Assembly (NCBI RefSeq): GCF_027913035.1
Contig: NZ_CP115775.1
Coordinates: 744,001 to 808,000, forward strand
Reading direction: 5' to 3'
Source of the DNA: Paracoccus albus
Lineage (GTDB): Bacteria; Pseudomonadota; Alphaproteobacteria; Rhodobacterales; Rhodobacteraceae
DNA length: 64,000 nucleotides
Below, piece by piece: positions 27,691 through 36,101 of this stretch (positions within the stretch are counted from its first letter, which is position 1; each line of letters begins with the position of its first letter). The translations under genes and the position numbers were made by a program. The notes below the pieces were generated by a model. That model searched no databases. It was not told where the DNA came from and saw only the letters and a list, made by a program, of their open reading frames with translations.

Positions 27691-28674
27691 ATGAGACATA
27701 TCCAGTTGGTCGCGTCGGCGATTGCTTTGGCGGGCACCATTGCCCACGCCGATGTCGGCGAAGTGGCCCGCGACGTCATCGGACCGGCCTATCGGGATTT
27801 TGCCGCCGCGACGGCGGCTGCGAATGATGCAGCAATGCGGGACTGCTCTGCCGCACCGCTGCGCGATCATTATCAGGACACATGGGATGAATGGGCGAAG
27901 ATCGACTTCTTCCGGCTGGGTCCGGTTGAGGAAGGGGGCAGGGCATTCGCCATCAGCTTCTGGCCCGACAAAAAGTCTTCGGGTCAACGCGCGCAGCAAT
28001 CTCTTATCGACAGCAATTCCGGGGTGATCGACGATCCGGAAGCCTTTGCGACCGTCTCTGTCGCGGCTCGTGGGCTGTCGGGGTTAGAGCGGCTGCTTTA
28101 TGAATCTGACCTTGAAGGTGATGAGGATGTGCTATGCCGTCTTCGCCGCGCCACGGCGGCAGACCTTGCGCGAACGGCGCAGGAAATCGCTGACGAATGG
28201 CCCTCGTTTCAGGAGCTTCTGACGAGCGCAGGTGCAGAGGGCAACAGCCGCTATCTGTCCCCGGCCGAGGCGCAGCAGGCGGTATATACGCAGATCATCA
28301 CGGGGCTGGATCATCTTGTCACGAACCGCCTTGGCAGGCCCATCGGGACAGCCGAGAAACCCCGACCGGACGCAGCAGAGGCGGGCCCATCGGGTCGAAG
28401 CTTGCGCAATATTGAACTGTCACTCACCGGGTTGCGCGATGCAGCCATGGCCCTGCATCCGGAGGCCGCTGCTGTTCAGCAAAAATTTGATGAGGCGATT
28501 GCGATTGCGCAAGAGATGAACGATCCGACCCTCGCCGGAGTGGCGGATCCCGAAGGCCGCAAGCGTGCCCTGGCGTTGGCGCGGGCCGTGCTGACGGCAA
28601 AGCTGGCTGTCGAAACGGATATCGGTATGACGCTCGGCATTGGGGTGGGGTTCAATTCCACGGATGGCGATTGA
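27691..28674 (+). CDS. Imelysin family (peptidase M75-like) periplasmic protein
   Basis: A 327-residue exported protein of the imelysin family, named for ICMP peptidase but mostly iron-regulated proteins of unproven function. The signal peptide spans residues 1-20 (cleavage near AHA-DV). The duplicated all-helical fold shows W-D-E-W-A-K-I-D-F near residue 68 and GLSGLERLLYES near 129, the position of the family GxHxxE motif. Here this reads G-L-S-G-L-E, so the His is missing. Its stop overlaps the DUF1513 start. The iron-uptake genes that usually precede this pair (irpA-like and a DUF1111 di-haem protein) are absent. Confidence 0.8.
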   Translation: MRHIQLVASAIALAGTIAHADVGEVARDVIGPAYRDFAAATAAANDAAMRDCSAAPLRDHYQDTWDEWAKIDFFRLGPVEEGGRAFAISFWPDKKSSGQRAQQSLIDSNSGVIDDPEAFATVSVAARGLSGLERLLYESDLEGDEDVLCRLRRATAADLARTAQEIADEWPSFQELLTSAGAEGNSRYLSPAEAQQAVYTQIITGLDHLVTNRLGRPIGTAEKPRPDAAEAGPSGRSLRNIELSLTGLRDAAMALHPEAAAVQQKFDEAIAIAQEMNDPTLAGVADPEGRKRALALARAVLTAKLAVETDIGMTLGIGVGFNSTDGD

Positions 28675-29747
28675 TGGCTGACAGAAGGACGCTGCTAAAA
28701 GGCATCGCCGCTGCTGCGATTCTGCCCGTGCGCGGCTGGGCTGCCGTCGGCGCGCCGGAATGGGTCGCCGCCGCGAAAAGACCGGATGGCAGTTACTCAT
28801 TGCACGGAATCGGTGCCGACGGCGATATCACATTCGCGGTCCCGCTTCCTGATCGTGGTCATGCAGCCGCCGCCCATCCGTACCGGGCTGAGATCGTTGC
28901 TTTTGCACGGCGACCCGGCACATTCGGGTTGGTCGTCGATTGTCGCGACGGCAGCGTCCTGCACCGCCTGTCGCCGCCCGAAGGCAGGCAATTCAACGGG
29001 CATGGCGCTTTTTCGGCCGATGGAACGCGGCTGTACACGTCCGAGGTTGTGGCCGAAGGGTCTGCCGGACGTATCGGTGTCTGGGACGTCAGAAACAGGT
29101 ACAGCCGGGTTGATGAGTGGGACAGCAGGGGTATCGGTCCGCATGAGTTGCGCCTGATGTCGGATGGCAATCTCGTCATTGCGAATGGCGGTATACAGAC
29201 GGACCCCGAAGATCGCACGCCGTTGAATCTTGAGAGGATGAAGCCCAATCTGACGATCCTCGATGCAGCGGGGGCAGAGGTTTCGAGCAGATCGCTCGGT
29301 CCCGAGCTTGCGCAGAACTCGATCCGGCACCTAGCGTTGCTGCCAAGCGCTGTCGCCTTCGCGATGCAGTGGCAGGGCGATCCGGCAGAGCCTGTTGCTC
29401 TGCTGGGAATCGCTGCTGCGAATATGCCGCTGACCACCCATTCAGCGACAGAAGCTGACGCATATGCGATGAAGGGCTATGCGGGATCAATCGCTGCGAC
29501 AACGGATATGATTGCAATCACCTCTCCGGTTGGGGGCGTCGTGATGATCCACGATGATGAAGGGGCGCATCTGACGACCTTGCGGCGGGCGGACATTTGC
29601 GGGGCGGCCACGCGTGACGGGTCAAGCTTTGCTTTGACTGACGGGGGCGGCGCGATCTGGGCGGCTGATGCCGATGGCCTGACGCTGCTATCCCGGCATG
29701 AGTTGTCGTGGGACAATCATCTGGTCAGGATATCGGCAGAAACCTAG
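28674..29747 (+). CDS. DUF1513 family beta-propeller-like protein
   Basis: A 357-residue exported protein of the DUF1513 family. The N-terminus (ADRRTLLKGIAAAAILPV) resembles a twin-arginine signal. The rest has repeated strand patterns of a propeller, for example AFARRPGTFGLVVDCRDGSV and HGAFSADGTRLYTSE. ATG 28674 overlaps the imelysin stop (TGATGG); a TTG three bases earlier is possible. Partnership with imelysin genes suggests a role in the same iron-linked system, but no activity is known. It converges with and overlaps the next gene by 4 bases. Confidence 0.8.
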   Translation: MADRRTLLKGIAAAAILPVRGWAAVGAPEWVAAAKRPDGSYSLHGIGADGDITFAVPLPDRGHAAAAHPYRAEIVAFARRPGTFGLVVDCRDGSVLHRLSPPEGRQFNGHGAFSADGTRLYTSEVVAEGSAGRIGVWDVRNRYSRVDEWDSRGIGPHELRLMSDGNLVIANGGIQTDPEDRTPLNLERMKPNLTILDAAGAEVSSRSLGPELAQNSIRHLALLPSAVAFAMQWQGDPAEPVALLGIAAANMPLTTHSATEADAYAMKGYAGSIAATTDMIAITSPVGGVVMIHDDEGAHLTTLRRADICGAATRDGSSFALTDGGGAIWAADADGLTLLSRHELSWDNHLVRISAET

Positions 29748-30088
29748 CCGTCCTCGTCATCCTTGCCGTTTTCGTTGTCATCGCCGAAACGGGCGTCATC
29801 GTCATATTCATCCTCGCCCTCGCCGACATATTTGGCAGAGTTGCGGATAGAGATGTTGTCGTGGCCTTCGTCCATGACCACATCGGCGGGAATTTCCCCG
29901 GCCAGCCATTCGCGGACTTCTTCGCGCGCCTCTTCGGGCTCCAGGCCTTCGATTTCCGCGATATAGCGCAGGAAACGACGCTGATCCCCGTCGATTTCAT
30001 CAAGGTCAGATTCGTCGGCATCCGGCCAGCGATCCACAATCGCTTCATAGAAAGCTGGCCAGTTTTCTGCCACATGATGCCATTTCAT
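29744..30088 (-). CDS. CsbD-like small acidic protein
   Basis: A 114-residue very acidic protein. The first 65 residues match the CsbD stress-protein pattern by eye: M-K-W-x(5)-N-W at the start, then D-L-D-x-I-x-G, and EEAREEVREWLAGEIP. The last 30 residues are almost only Asp, Glu, Asn and Gly (EGEDEYDDDARFGDDNEN), which CsbD proteins lack. Function of CsbD proteins is unknown beyond stress induction. It is a single gene; the acidic tail could bind metal or shield a partner. Confidence 0.6.
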   Translation of the reverse strand: MKWHHVAENWPAFYEAIVDRWPDADESDLDEIDGDQRRFLRYIAEIEGLEPEEAREEVREWLAGEIPADVVMDEGHDNISIRNSAKYVGEGEDEYDDDARFGDDNENGKDDEDG

Positions 30089-30158
30089 AAGTAACTCCTA
30101 CAACGTTGGGCGGCAGACGGTTTCGTCTGCTGAACACGAATGCCGCCCGCCGGGTTCC

Positions 30159-32033
30159 CTATTGCCCGTCAGCCTTCTCCCACCAGGTTTCCGGCAGGAA
30201 TCCGGGGTAATCGCCGTAGACCGGGATCTGCTCCGGGAATGTCAAACGCGCATCATGAGCCAGTCGGCTGATCGGCGAATAGCCAACCGGGATAACATAG
30301 CGGCCTGCCGTGAGGATTCGGTCAAGCGCCTTTACCGCAGCATTATACTCCTCGGGGGAGGCGGCTGTCAGCATTTCTGAAATCATCGCCTCCGCAGCGG
30401 GTGATTCCATTCCCATCCAGTTGCGCGTTCCGGGCTCTGTCACGCCAGCGGCCCCCCAATAGAGCAGCTGTTCGTTGCCCGGCGACAGTGAAAGGGCGCG
30501 GTCATACCAGGTGACGTCGAAATCGTAATTGTTGGTCCGTTCGACATATTGTGCGCTGTCCAGCGACGTGACTTTGGCCTGAATGCCATATTGCCGCAAA
30601 GCTTCGACGAAAATCTGGGCAATTTCCTTCATCTCGGACGCGCTCGTCATTGCGGCACCGGATTGGTTCAGCAGAATTTCGAACGCAAATGGCTGACCGT
30701 CGGCATTGGACAGTGCGCCGTTCTGGACGGTCCAGCCCGTCTCCTCCAGCAGCTTCAGGCCACGACGCATCGCGCGGCGGTCAACCGGCTGTTCCGACCC
30801 TTCGGGCAGCGCGTAGCCGTCTATCGTTCCGGGTGGGAGCTCTTCGGCAAAAGGTTCCAGCAATTCCTTCACGCGACCTTCGGCGGGTGCGCCTGGCGTC
30901 ATCGCAAGGGTGGAGTTCGCGAAGTAAGAGGTGATCCGGTTTTCCTCACCGCCGGAAAGGGCGTTATTGATGAACGTCCAGTTGAAAGCCTCGATCATTG
31001 CCTGCCGGACACGCCAATCGGCGAAGATTGGGTTACGCGTGTTCATCACCAACCCCATGATCCCGGAGGGGCGTTCGTTCGGAATTTCGGATTGCACCAC
31101 CTCGCCAGAGGCGGCGCGCGGGAAGTCGAATTCGCTCGCCCAACGGGTCGGGTCCAGCTCTCGCCAGACATCAATATCGCCTGCCTTGAATGCCTCGAAC
31201 ATGGCGTTGTTATCGCCGTAGTAGTCGTAGATGACCTGATCGAAGTTGTGCAGGCCCTGATTGACAGGCAGGTCCTTGCCCCACCAATCGGGATTGCGGG
31301 TGAAAGTCAGCCCACGGCCCGGATCGGCGTCCGAGATCACATAGGGCCCCGATCCGATCGGCACCTCCATCCCGCCGGCAGAGAAATCCTTGCCCTCCCA
31401 TTGCGCCTTTTTCAGGATCGGCCGCATGCCCATCAACATGGCAAGTTCGCGGTCCTGCGTGTTGAAGGTGAAGCGAATTTTGTTCGGCCCGGTCTGTTCC
31501 ATCTTCTCAACCTTAGACCATGCGCCGCGATAACGCGGATGGCCCTGCGTGCCGAGCGTTTCATAGGACCACATCACATCCTCAATCGTGACGGGCGAGC
31601 CGTCCGAGAAGGTGGCCTCGGGGCGCAGGGCAAATTCGACCCATGTCCGCTCCGGATCGGTCTCTACCGATTCAGCCAGCAGGCCATAAAGGGTGAATGG
31701 TTCATCCAGAGAGCGAAGCATCAGCGTTTCGGCCAACACACCCGGCATCGTGTAGACCGGCCAGGCCGGACTCCCGCGCAGCACCCAGGGCTTGAGCGAA
31801 TCATATGAGCCGGGTTCTGCCATGCGAATCGTTCCGCCCTTCGGGGCGTCGGGATTCGCATATGGCAGGTGTTCGAAGCCCGCCGGCAGGGCAGGTTCAC
31901 CATACATTGCAATACCATGAGCCGGTTCGGCGAGGCTTGCCAGCGGCATCGCTGCAACAGTTGAAAAGGTTAATACGACAGCGAGAATCTCGCCTGTGAT
32001 CGCGCATTTGTTAGGTTTTTTGAAGATTCGCAT
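30159..32033 (-). CDS. YejA-like extracellular peptide-binding protein (SBP family 5)
   Basis: A 624-residue periplasmic solute-binding protein of family 5, closest by eye to YejA-type oligopeptide receptors: HGIAMYGEPALPAGFEHLPY then NPDAPKGGTI at the mature N-terminus. The SBP5 signature is near VEFALRPEATFSDGSPVT, and WYDRALSLSPGNEQLLYW is near the end. The signal peptide runs to about residue 36. Start ATG 32033 (MRIFKK) gives a proper signal; the frame extends further without support. No permease or ATPase genes follow, so it must share a transporter encoded elsewhere. Confidence 0.88.
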   Translation of the reverse strand: MRIFKKPNKCAITGEILAVVLTFSTVAAMPLASLAEPAHGIAMYGEPALPAGFEHLPYANPDAPKGGTIRMAEPGSYDSLKPWVLRGSPAWPVYTMPGVLAETLMLRSLDEPFTLYGLLAESVETDPERTWVEFALRPEATFSDGSPVTIEDVMWSYETLGTQGHPRYRGAWSKVEKMEQTGPNKIRFTFNTQDRELAMLMGMRPILKKAQWEGKDFSAGGMEVPIGSGPYVISDADPGRGLTFTRNPDWWGKDLPVNQGLHNFDQVIYDYYGDNNAMFEAFKAGDIDVWRELDPTRWASEFDFPRAASGEVVQSEIPNERPSGIMGLVMNTRNPIFADWRVRQAMIEAFNWTFINNALSGGEENRITSYFANSTLAMTPGAPAEGRVKELLEPFAEELPPGTIDGYALPEGSEQPVDRRAMRRGLKLLEETGWTVQNGALSNADGQPFAFEILLNQSGAAMTSASEMKEIAQIFVEALRQYGIQAKVTSLDSAQYVERTNNYDFDVTWYDRALSLSPGNEQLLYWGAAGVTEPGTRNWMGMESPAAEAMISEMLTAASPEEYNAAVKALDRILTAGRYVIPVGYSPISRLAHDARLTFPEQIPVYGDYPGFLPETWWEKADGQ

Positions 32034-32117
32034 AGGTTCCCCGGATCGCTGATGGCAAATGCCAGTGATTTCAAAGCACAGACTATCCGAGCGCATTGAC
32101 CGATACAAACATGAGCC

Positions 32118-32146
32118 TTGGACTCACGCGCCGTTTCGCCTATACA
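32118..32146 (+). promoter_or_regulatory. Sigma70-like promoter for a small RNA
   Basis: TTGGAC (32118-32123) and TATACA (32141-32146) are separated by exactly 17 bases. Transcription would start near 32153. No open frame with a ribosome site follows before the terminator at 32199-32227. Confidence 0.5.
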
Positions 32147-32152
32147 TGACTC

Positions 32153-32227
32153 ACTGCTCGATAGGTTTCTTGCCTGTATGAAACCTGCCTCATGACTTGC
32201 GCCCGCTTCGTGCGGGCGCTTTTTTTA
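32153..32227 (+). ncRNA. Candidate small RNA of about 75 nt
   Basis: Between the promoter-like boxes and a strong terminator lies a stretch with two hairpins. The first is AGGTTTC-(10 nt)-GAAACCT (32163-32186), a perfect 7-bp stem with loop TTGCCTGTAT. A 12-nt linker (GCCTCATGACTT) follows, then the terminator stem GCGCCCGC-ttcgt-GCGGGCGC (32199-32219) with eight T. There is no coding frame. It is divergent from the YejA-like gene and 112 bases before the MFS gene, which has its own ribosome site. I know no family that matches. Expression is not shown, so it remains a prediction. Confidence 0.55.
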
Positions 32228-32339
32228 TCGTCTCTTGGCACCGGGCATCTTGCAAGCTGCAGAGAGTTCATTCAGATCGCCGGGATACCGAAGTCAGTGA
32301 ATCTGGGTCCGCGATATTCGGGCTGTGTGGAGTTCAGCG

Positions 32340-33533
32340 ATGTCCGACCTGTCGATCCGTGATGCGCGGCGTTTCTTTTGGCATGACGCAGGCTGGCGTG
32401 CTGTGACAGCGGCTTTCACGCTGAACGGCTTGCTGTTCGGCATTTGGGCGTCGCGAATTCCCAGCTTCAAAGAGACATTTATTTTGTCTCAGGCAACGCT
32501 CGGCTTTCTGCTTCTCGGGTTGGCGGGCGGTGCAATCGTGTCCTTTCCCTTTGCCGGTGGTTTGAGCGAGCGGTTGGGCGCCGCGCGCATGACCGTTCTT
32601 TGCGGCCTCCTGTATTGTCCTGCCCTGGTTTTGCTGTCGCTGGCACCATCTGTCATTTTACTTGGTGTCGCGCTTTTCGTATTCGGCGCGCTGCATGGCT
32701 CTATGGATGTGGCGATGAATGGATGGGCTGCGAAGGTCGAGACGCGTCTGGCACGGCCCACCATGTCGATCTTTCATGCAATGTTCAGTCTTGGTGCAGG
32801 TCTAGGGGCGGCCAGCGGCTACGCGGCAGTGAAGCTTGGTCTGGCACCGTTTGCGCATTTTCTGACGCTAGCCTTGCTGGGTGGTGCGATTGCCATGTGG
32901 CAAATGTGGCCGCAACGCGATGCGACGCCACCGCAAGCCTCGGCCGTGACGGTCGAACGCAAGCTGTTTACGCTGCCGCATGGTCCGTTGCTGCTGGTTG
33001 GGCTGGTCGCGCTATCGATTTCGATGGGTGAGGGCGCCATGGCCGATTGGAGCGCGGTGTTCCTGCAGCGCGTGGTCAATGTCAGCGAGGCGCAGGCAGC
33101 GCTTGGCTACGCCGCCTTCAGCGCAACGATGGTGCTGACCCGCTTGTCGGGCGGGATTCTGGTTCAGTGGCTTGGCCCCGTGCAGGTAACGCGGTTCAGC
33201 GGGATTTTTGCCTTTGTCGGTCTGATCATCGTGATTTTCTCGCCAAGTCTGATCCCTGCACTGTTTGGTTTCGCGCTCATCGGAATTGGCTATGCGCTGA
33301 TCATGCCGCTTGTCTTTTCGCGTGCCGCGAATGACCCGGATATGCCACCGGGGCCGGCCATCGCGAGTGTCGCGACCGTTGGCTATGGCGGGATGCTGCT
33401 TGGTCCGCCGGTGGTCGGCTTTGTCGCTCAGCTCGCCGGGCTTCAGGTGTCGTTCGGCTTACTTGCCCTGTTGGCCCTTTGTGCGGTGCTGCTGGCGACC
33501 GTCCTGCGACTGACGCCATCGCGCAGAAACTAG
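32340..33533 (+). CDS. MFS transporter (YbjJ-like)
   Basis: A 397-residue, 12-helix major facilitator. It resembles the YbjJ-like branch, which has the N-terminal block NGLLFGIWASRIPSFKETF. The usual motif A position between helices 2 and 3 reads GGLSERLGAARM. Helix 5 carries FHAMFSLGAGLGAASGYAAV, and MGEGAMADWSAVFLQ begins the second half. Start ATG 32340 follows GGAG by 9 bases; the frame extends 5 codons further to a GTG. Substrates of this branch are unknown. It stands alone between a predicted small RNA and the convergent aminotransferase gene. Confidence 0.85.
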   Translation: MSDLSIRDARRFFWHDAGWRAVTAAFTLNGLLFGIWASRIPSFKETFILSQATLGFLLLGLAGGAIVSFPFAGGLSERLGAARMTVLCGLLYCPALVLLSLAPSVILLGVALFVFGALHGSMDVAMNGWAAKVETRLARPTMSIFHAMFSLGAGLGAASGYAAVKLGLAPFAHFLTLALLGGAIAMWQMWPQRDATPPQASAVTVERKLFTLPHGPLLLVGLVALSISMGEGAMADWSAVFLQRVVNVSEAQAALGYAAFSATMVLTRLSGGILVQWLGPVQVTRFSGIFAFVGLIIVIFSPSLIPALFGFALIGIGYALIMPLVFSRAANDPDMPPGPAIASVATVGYGGMLLGPPVVGFVAQLAGLQVSFGLLALLALCAVLLATVLRLTPSRRN

Positions 33534-33599
33534 GCTTCGCCGGAATTATCTGTGGAGGTCAGCATAAGGCCGACCCGCTCACGGTCGCGGCGCAGCTTG

Positions 33600-34460
33600 T
33601 CAGATCGCCGCTTTGCGCATCTCATCCAGATAGATTTCGCGCAGGCGTGAGGCCACGTTGCCGGGCTTGCCGCCGCCTACTTTGACGCCGTCGATTTCTA
33701 CCACCGGCATGACGAAGGCCGAGGCCGAGGTCACGAATGCCTCATCAGCCGCTTGTGCTTCTGCCACCGTGAACGCGCGTTCTTCGACCTTCATCTGGGC
33801 CTCTTTTGCAAAGCGGAGTACGGCGGCGCGTGTAATGCCATGCAGGATGTCATGGGACAGTTCGCGCGTGATGATGATGCCGTCCTTGATGATATAGGCG
33901 TTGTTGGAGGTTCCTTCGGTCACCTTGCCATCCTCAACCAGCCAAGCGTCATTTGCGCCCTTGGCCTTGGATGCCATCTTCGCCATGGACGGATAAAGAA
34001 GCTGCGTCGTCTTGATGTCGCGGCGGCCCCAACGTTCGTCCGGAACGGTGATGACCGTCCAGCCGGTCTTGGCGGCGGGGCTGTCGGCAAGACCCGGCTT
34101 GGACTGCGTGAACGCAACCACGGTTTGCGGCGTATCTTCGGGCGGATAGGTGAAGTCGCGATCACCGGGATTTCCGCGCGTGACCTGCAGGTAAATCATG
34201 CCATCTGTAATTTCGTTCCGGCTGACGAGCTCGCGGAACATGGTAAGATAATCCTCATCCGCCAAAGGGTTGCCGATCTCCAGCTCTGCAAGAGAGCGCT
34301 TAAGTCGCGCCTGATGACCGTCGAAGTCGATCAGCTTTCCGTCAAGCACGCTCACAACCTCATAAACGGCGTCGGCCATGACGAAGCCGCGATCAAAGAT
34401 CGAAACCTTGGCCTCTTCTTCGGGAAGATATTCGCCATTTAGGTAAACGGTGCGGGACAT
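33600..34460 (-). CDS. D-amino-acid transaminase-like class IV aminotransferase
   Basis: A 286-residue PLP enzyme of fold type IV (D-alanine aminotransferase, branched-chain aminotransferase and ADC lyase family). VYLNGEYLPEEEAKVSIFDR and GFVMADAVYEVV form the N-terminal domain. The PLP lysine is in RRDIKTTQLLYPSMAK near residue 148, and EGTSNNAYIIKDG is the phosphate-side motif. The overall pattern is closest to D-amino acid transaminases. Start ATG 34460 (MSRTVYL) follows AAGGA; 7 more codons lie upstream. No neighbouring peptidoglycan gene, so the substrate is inferred. Confidence 0.88.
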   Translation of the reverse strand: MSRTVYLNGEYLPEEEAKVSIFDRGFVMADAVYEVVSVLDGKLIDFDGHQARLKRSLAELEIGNPLADEDYLTMFRELVSRNEITDGMIYLQVTRGNPGDRDFTYPPEDTPQTVVAFTQSKPGLADSPAAKTGWTVITVPDERWGRRDIKTTQLLYPSMAKMASKAKGANDAWLVEDGKVTEGTSNNAYIIKDGIIITRELSHDILHGITRAAVLRFAKEAQMKVEERAFTVAEAQAADEAFVTSASAFVMPVVEIDGVKVGGGKPGNVASRLREIYLDEMRKAAI

Positions 34461-34562
34461 TTGCGGATCCTTTTTCAGCATGACTTAAGCATTGCTTGCT
34501 TTCATGCGTCCGCATCGGGCAGCCGTCAAGCGACTGCATTCGCCAAGTTGTCATATGAATCG

Positions 34563-34599
34563 TTGACAGGCTGCCCTTCCGTCGTGCAGAACTGCACGA
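34563..34599 (+). promoter_or_regulatory. -35-like box overlapping an 18-bp perfect dyad
   Basis: TTGACA (34563-34568) is followed by the perfect dyad TCGTGCAG-AA-CTGCACGA (34582-34599), which covers where a -10 box would lie (34586-34591 reads GCAGAA, a weak match). An operator for a dimeric regulator placed over a promoter is the simplest reading. The regulator is unknown. Confidence 0.45.
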
Positions 34600-34724
34600 A
34601 CGTCAAGCATATGTGATCGTGCCGTGACGAAACCGGATACGCAGGGTGCCGCGCGGGGAGGCAACGCACCCATATGCGGGAGGAGACAGACCCTTTGCCA
34701 CGTCGCAAGGGGTCTGTTTCTTTT
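34598..34724 (+). ncRNA. Candidate structured RNA or leader ending in a terminator
   Basis: No gene occupies 34461-34852. Within it, GGGTGC-(16 nt)-GCACCC (34644-34671) forms one hairpin. A 13-bp hairpin with a single G-U pair follows (ACAGACCCTTTGC with GCAAGGGGTCTGT, 34686-34717), then TTTCTTTT, a good intrinsic terminator. Upstream is the operator-like dyad. It could be a free small RNA of about 125 nt or an attenuated leader of the VOC gene that starts 129 bases later. I could not match it to a riboswitch or to 6S or SRP RNA. The 5' end is a guess. Confidence 0.45.
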
Positions 34725-34852
34725 CAGCGCAGCCATATTGGCTGCATTCGGTGCAAGACATTCTGCCTAAGCGCGCCTTTTCGAAGTTACCGGGTTGCTC
34801 TTTCCCCGACGCTGGCGGCAGACTGCGCCCGAACCAAAGCCAAGGGGGTTGC

Positions 34853-35266
34853 ATGGAAACGCGGTTTCATCTTGCCTATCATGTCCGCGATCTGGACGAG
34901 GCGCGCGCCTTTTATGGCGGCGTTCTGGGTTGCGAGGAAGGTCGCAGCACGGAAAATTGGGTGGATTTCGACTTCTTCGGCCACCAGATCAGCCTTCATT
35001 TGGGCGAACCGTTCCAGACGGGAAATACGGGAAAGGTTGGCGATCATATGGTGCCGATGCCGCATCTTGGGCTGGTGATGCATCAGGACGACTGGCGTGC
35101 ACTGGCGGACAGGCTGGAGGCGGCGGGGACAGAATTTATTCTGGCACCTCAGACGCGTTTCAGCGGCGAACCGGGCGAGCAATCGACCATGTTCTTTACC
35201 GATCCTTCCGGCAACCCGATCGAGGTCAAGGGATTTCGCGACTGGGATGGCATCTTCGCCAAGTAG
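34853..35266 (+). CDS. VOC (glyoxalase/bleomycin resistance) family protein
   Basis: A 137-residue vicinal-oxygen-chelate protein with two beta-alpha-beta3 modules: FHLAYHVRDLDEARAFYGGV at the start, LVMHQDDWRALADRLEAAGT in the middle and MFFTDPSGNPIEVKGFRDW at the end. Likely metal ligands are His (AYHV), His (GLVMHQD region) and Glu (IEVKGF). Relatives in Rhodobacteraceae are dioxygenase-like of unknown substrate. Start ATG 34853 follows AAGGGGG. The region before it holds a terminator-like hairpin, so expression may depend on read-through or its own promoter. Confidence 0.85.
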   Translation: METRFHLAYHVRDLDEARAFYGGVLGCEEGRSTENWVDFDFFGHQISLHLGEPFQTGNTGKVGDHMVPMPHLGLVMHQDDWRALADRLEAAGTEFILAPQTRFSGEPGEQSTMFFTDPSGNPIEVKGFRDWDGIFAK

Positions 35267-35449
35267 CGCAACGGCAGTCTATCGGCGCAGGGTGGCGTGT
35301 TCTGAAATATTTCTCACCGACAGGTGATGGTATTAACGCTGTGATGATCGCGCTGAAGAGGAACGGTAACGTGGCCGTGCGCGTTTCGAGGTCGAATTAT
35401 CGCTGCAAGGTGATGTGCAAGTCACCGGAAAGAAAGGCATAACGGCCAT

Positions 35450-36046
35450 ATGAAAAAACTCGCTCTCGCAATCGCGCCCGTCATCGCACTTCTCGCCACC
35501 GCCCCTGCGGCGCTTGCGCAGAAGATTCCGTTGAACAACATCTCGAACTATCTGAATGGGCTGACCACGATGCAGTCCGAGTTCACGCAGATCAATCCGG
35601 ATGGGACCATTTCGTCCGGCACCGTTTACATCCATCGCCCGAACCGTGTGCGCTTTGAATACAAGAACACCAACCAGCTGGTTCTGGCCTCTGGCGGTCA
35701 GGTTGCTGTGTTCGATGCGAAGTCCAATCAGGGTCCGCAGATCTATCCGCTGAGTGAGACTCCGTTGTCGATTATTCTTGCCCCCAACGTCAATCTGGCG
35801 CGTCAGGGCATGGTCACCGGCCATAGCGAGGTGAAAAACACCACCGTGGTCACCGCGCAGGACCCGGCGCATCCGGAATATGGCAATATACAGATGGTTT
35901 TCACCAACCCGACAGAGCTGCGCCAGTGGATCGTTACCGACGATACCGGCAAGAAAACAACGGTCATTCTGGGTGAGGGGCGCAAAGGCGTCAGCTTCCA
36001 GCCCTCGACCTTTGTGATTGAAAGTGAACTGCAGCGCCGCCGTTAA
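35450..36046 (+). CDS. lolA: Outer membrane lipoprotein carrier protein LolA
   Basis: A 198-residue periplasmic LolA-like chaperone that carries lipoproteins from LolCDE to the outer membrane. The signal peptide is residues 1-23 (cleavage near ALA-QK). The core shows YLNGLTTMQSEFTQINPDGT then ISSGTVYIHRPNRVRFEY, hallmark LolA strands with the R-P-x-R-x-R-F-E-Y motif. Alphaproteobacteria often lack LolB, so this protein may also release cargo. A terminator follows. No other lol gene is nearby. Confidence 0.9.
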   Translation: MKKLALAIAPVIALLATAPAALAQKIPLNNISNYLNGLTTMQSEFTQINPDGTISSGTVYIHRPNRVRFEYKNTNQLVLASGGQVAVFDAKSNQGPQIYPLSETPLSIILAPNVNLARQGMVTGHSEVKNTTVVTAQDPAHPEYGNIQMVFTNPTELRQWIVTDDTGKKTTVILGEGRKGVSFQPSTFVIESELQRRR

Positions 36047-36064
36047 CGCTGAGTACAATTTTCA

Positions 36065-36095
36065 AGGGCCGCCCGATTGGAGCGGCCCTTTTTTT
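36065..36095 (+). terminator. Rho-independent terminator after lolA
   Basis: AGGGCCGC and GCGGCCCT are separated by nine bases and followed by seven T. It lies between lolA and the convergent transglycosylase-like gene and could serve only lolA, because the minus-strand flank (TTGAAAAT) is a weak T-tract. Confidence 0.88.
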
Positions 36096-36101
36096 GTCAG
36101 A

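Noticed and set aside
30549..31808. Plus-strand open frame opposite the YejA-like gene
   Set aside because: Shadow frame rich in Arg, Gln and His; the opposite strand has a signal peptide and SBP motifs.
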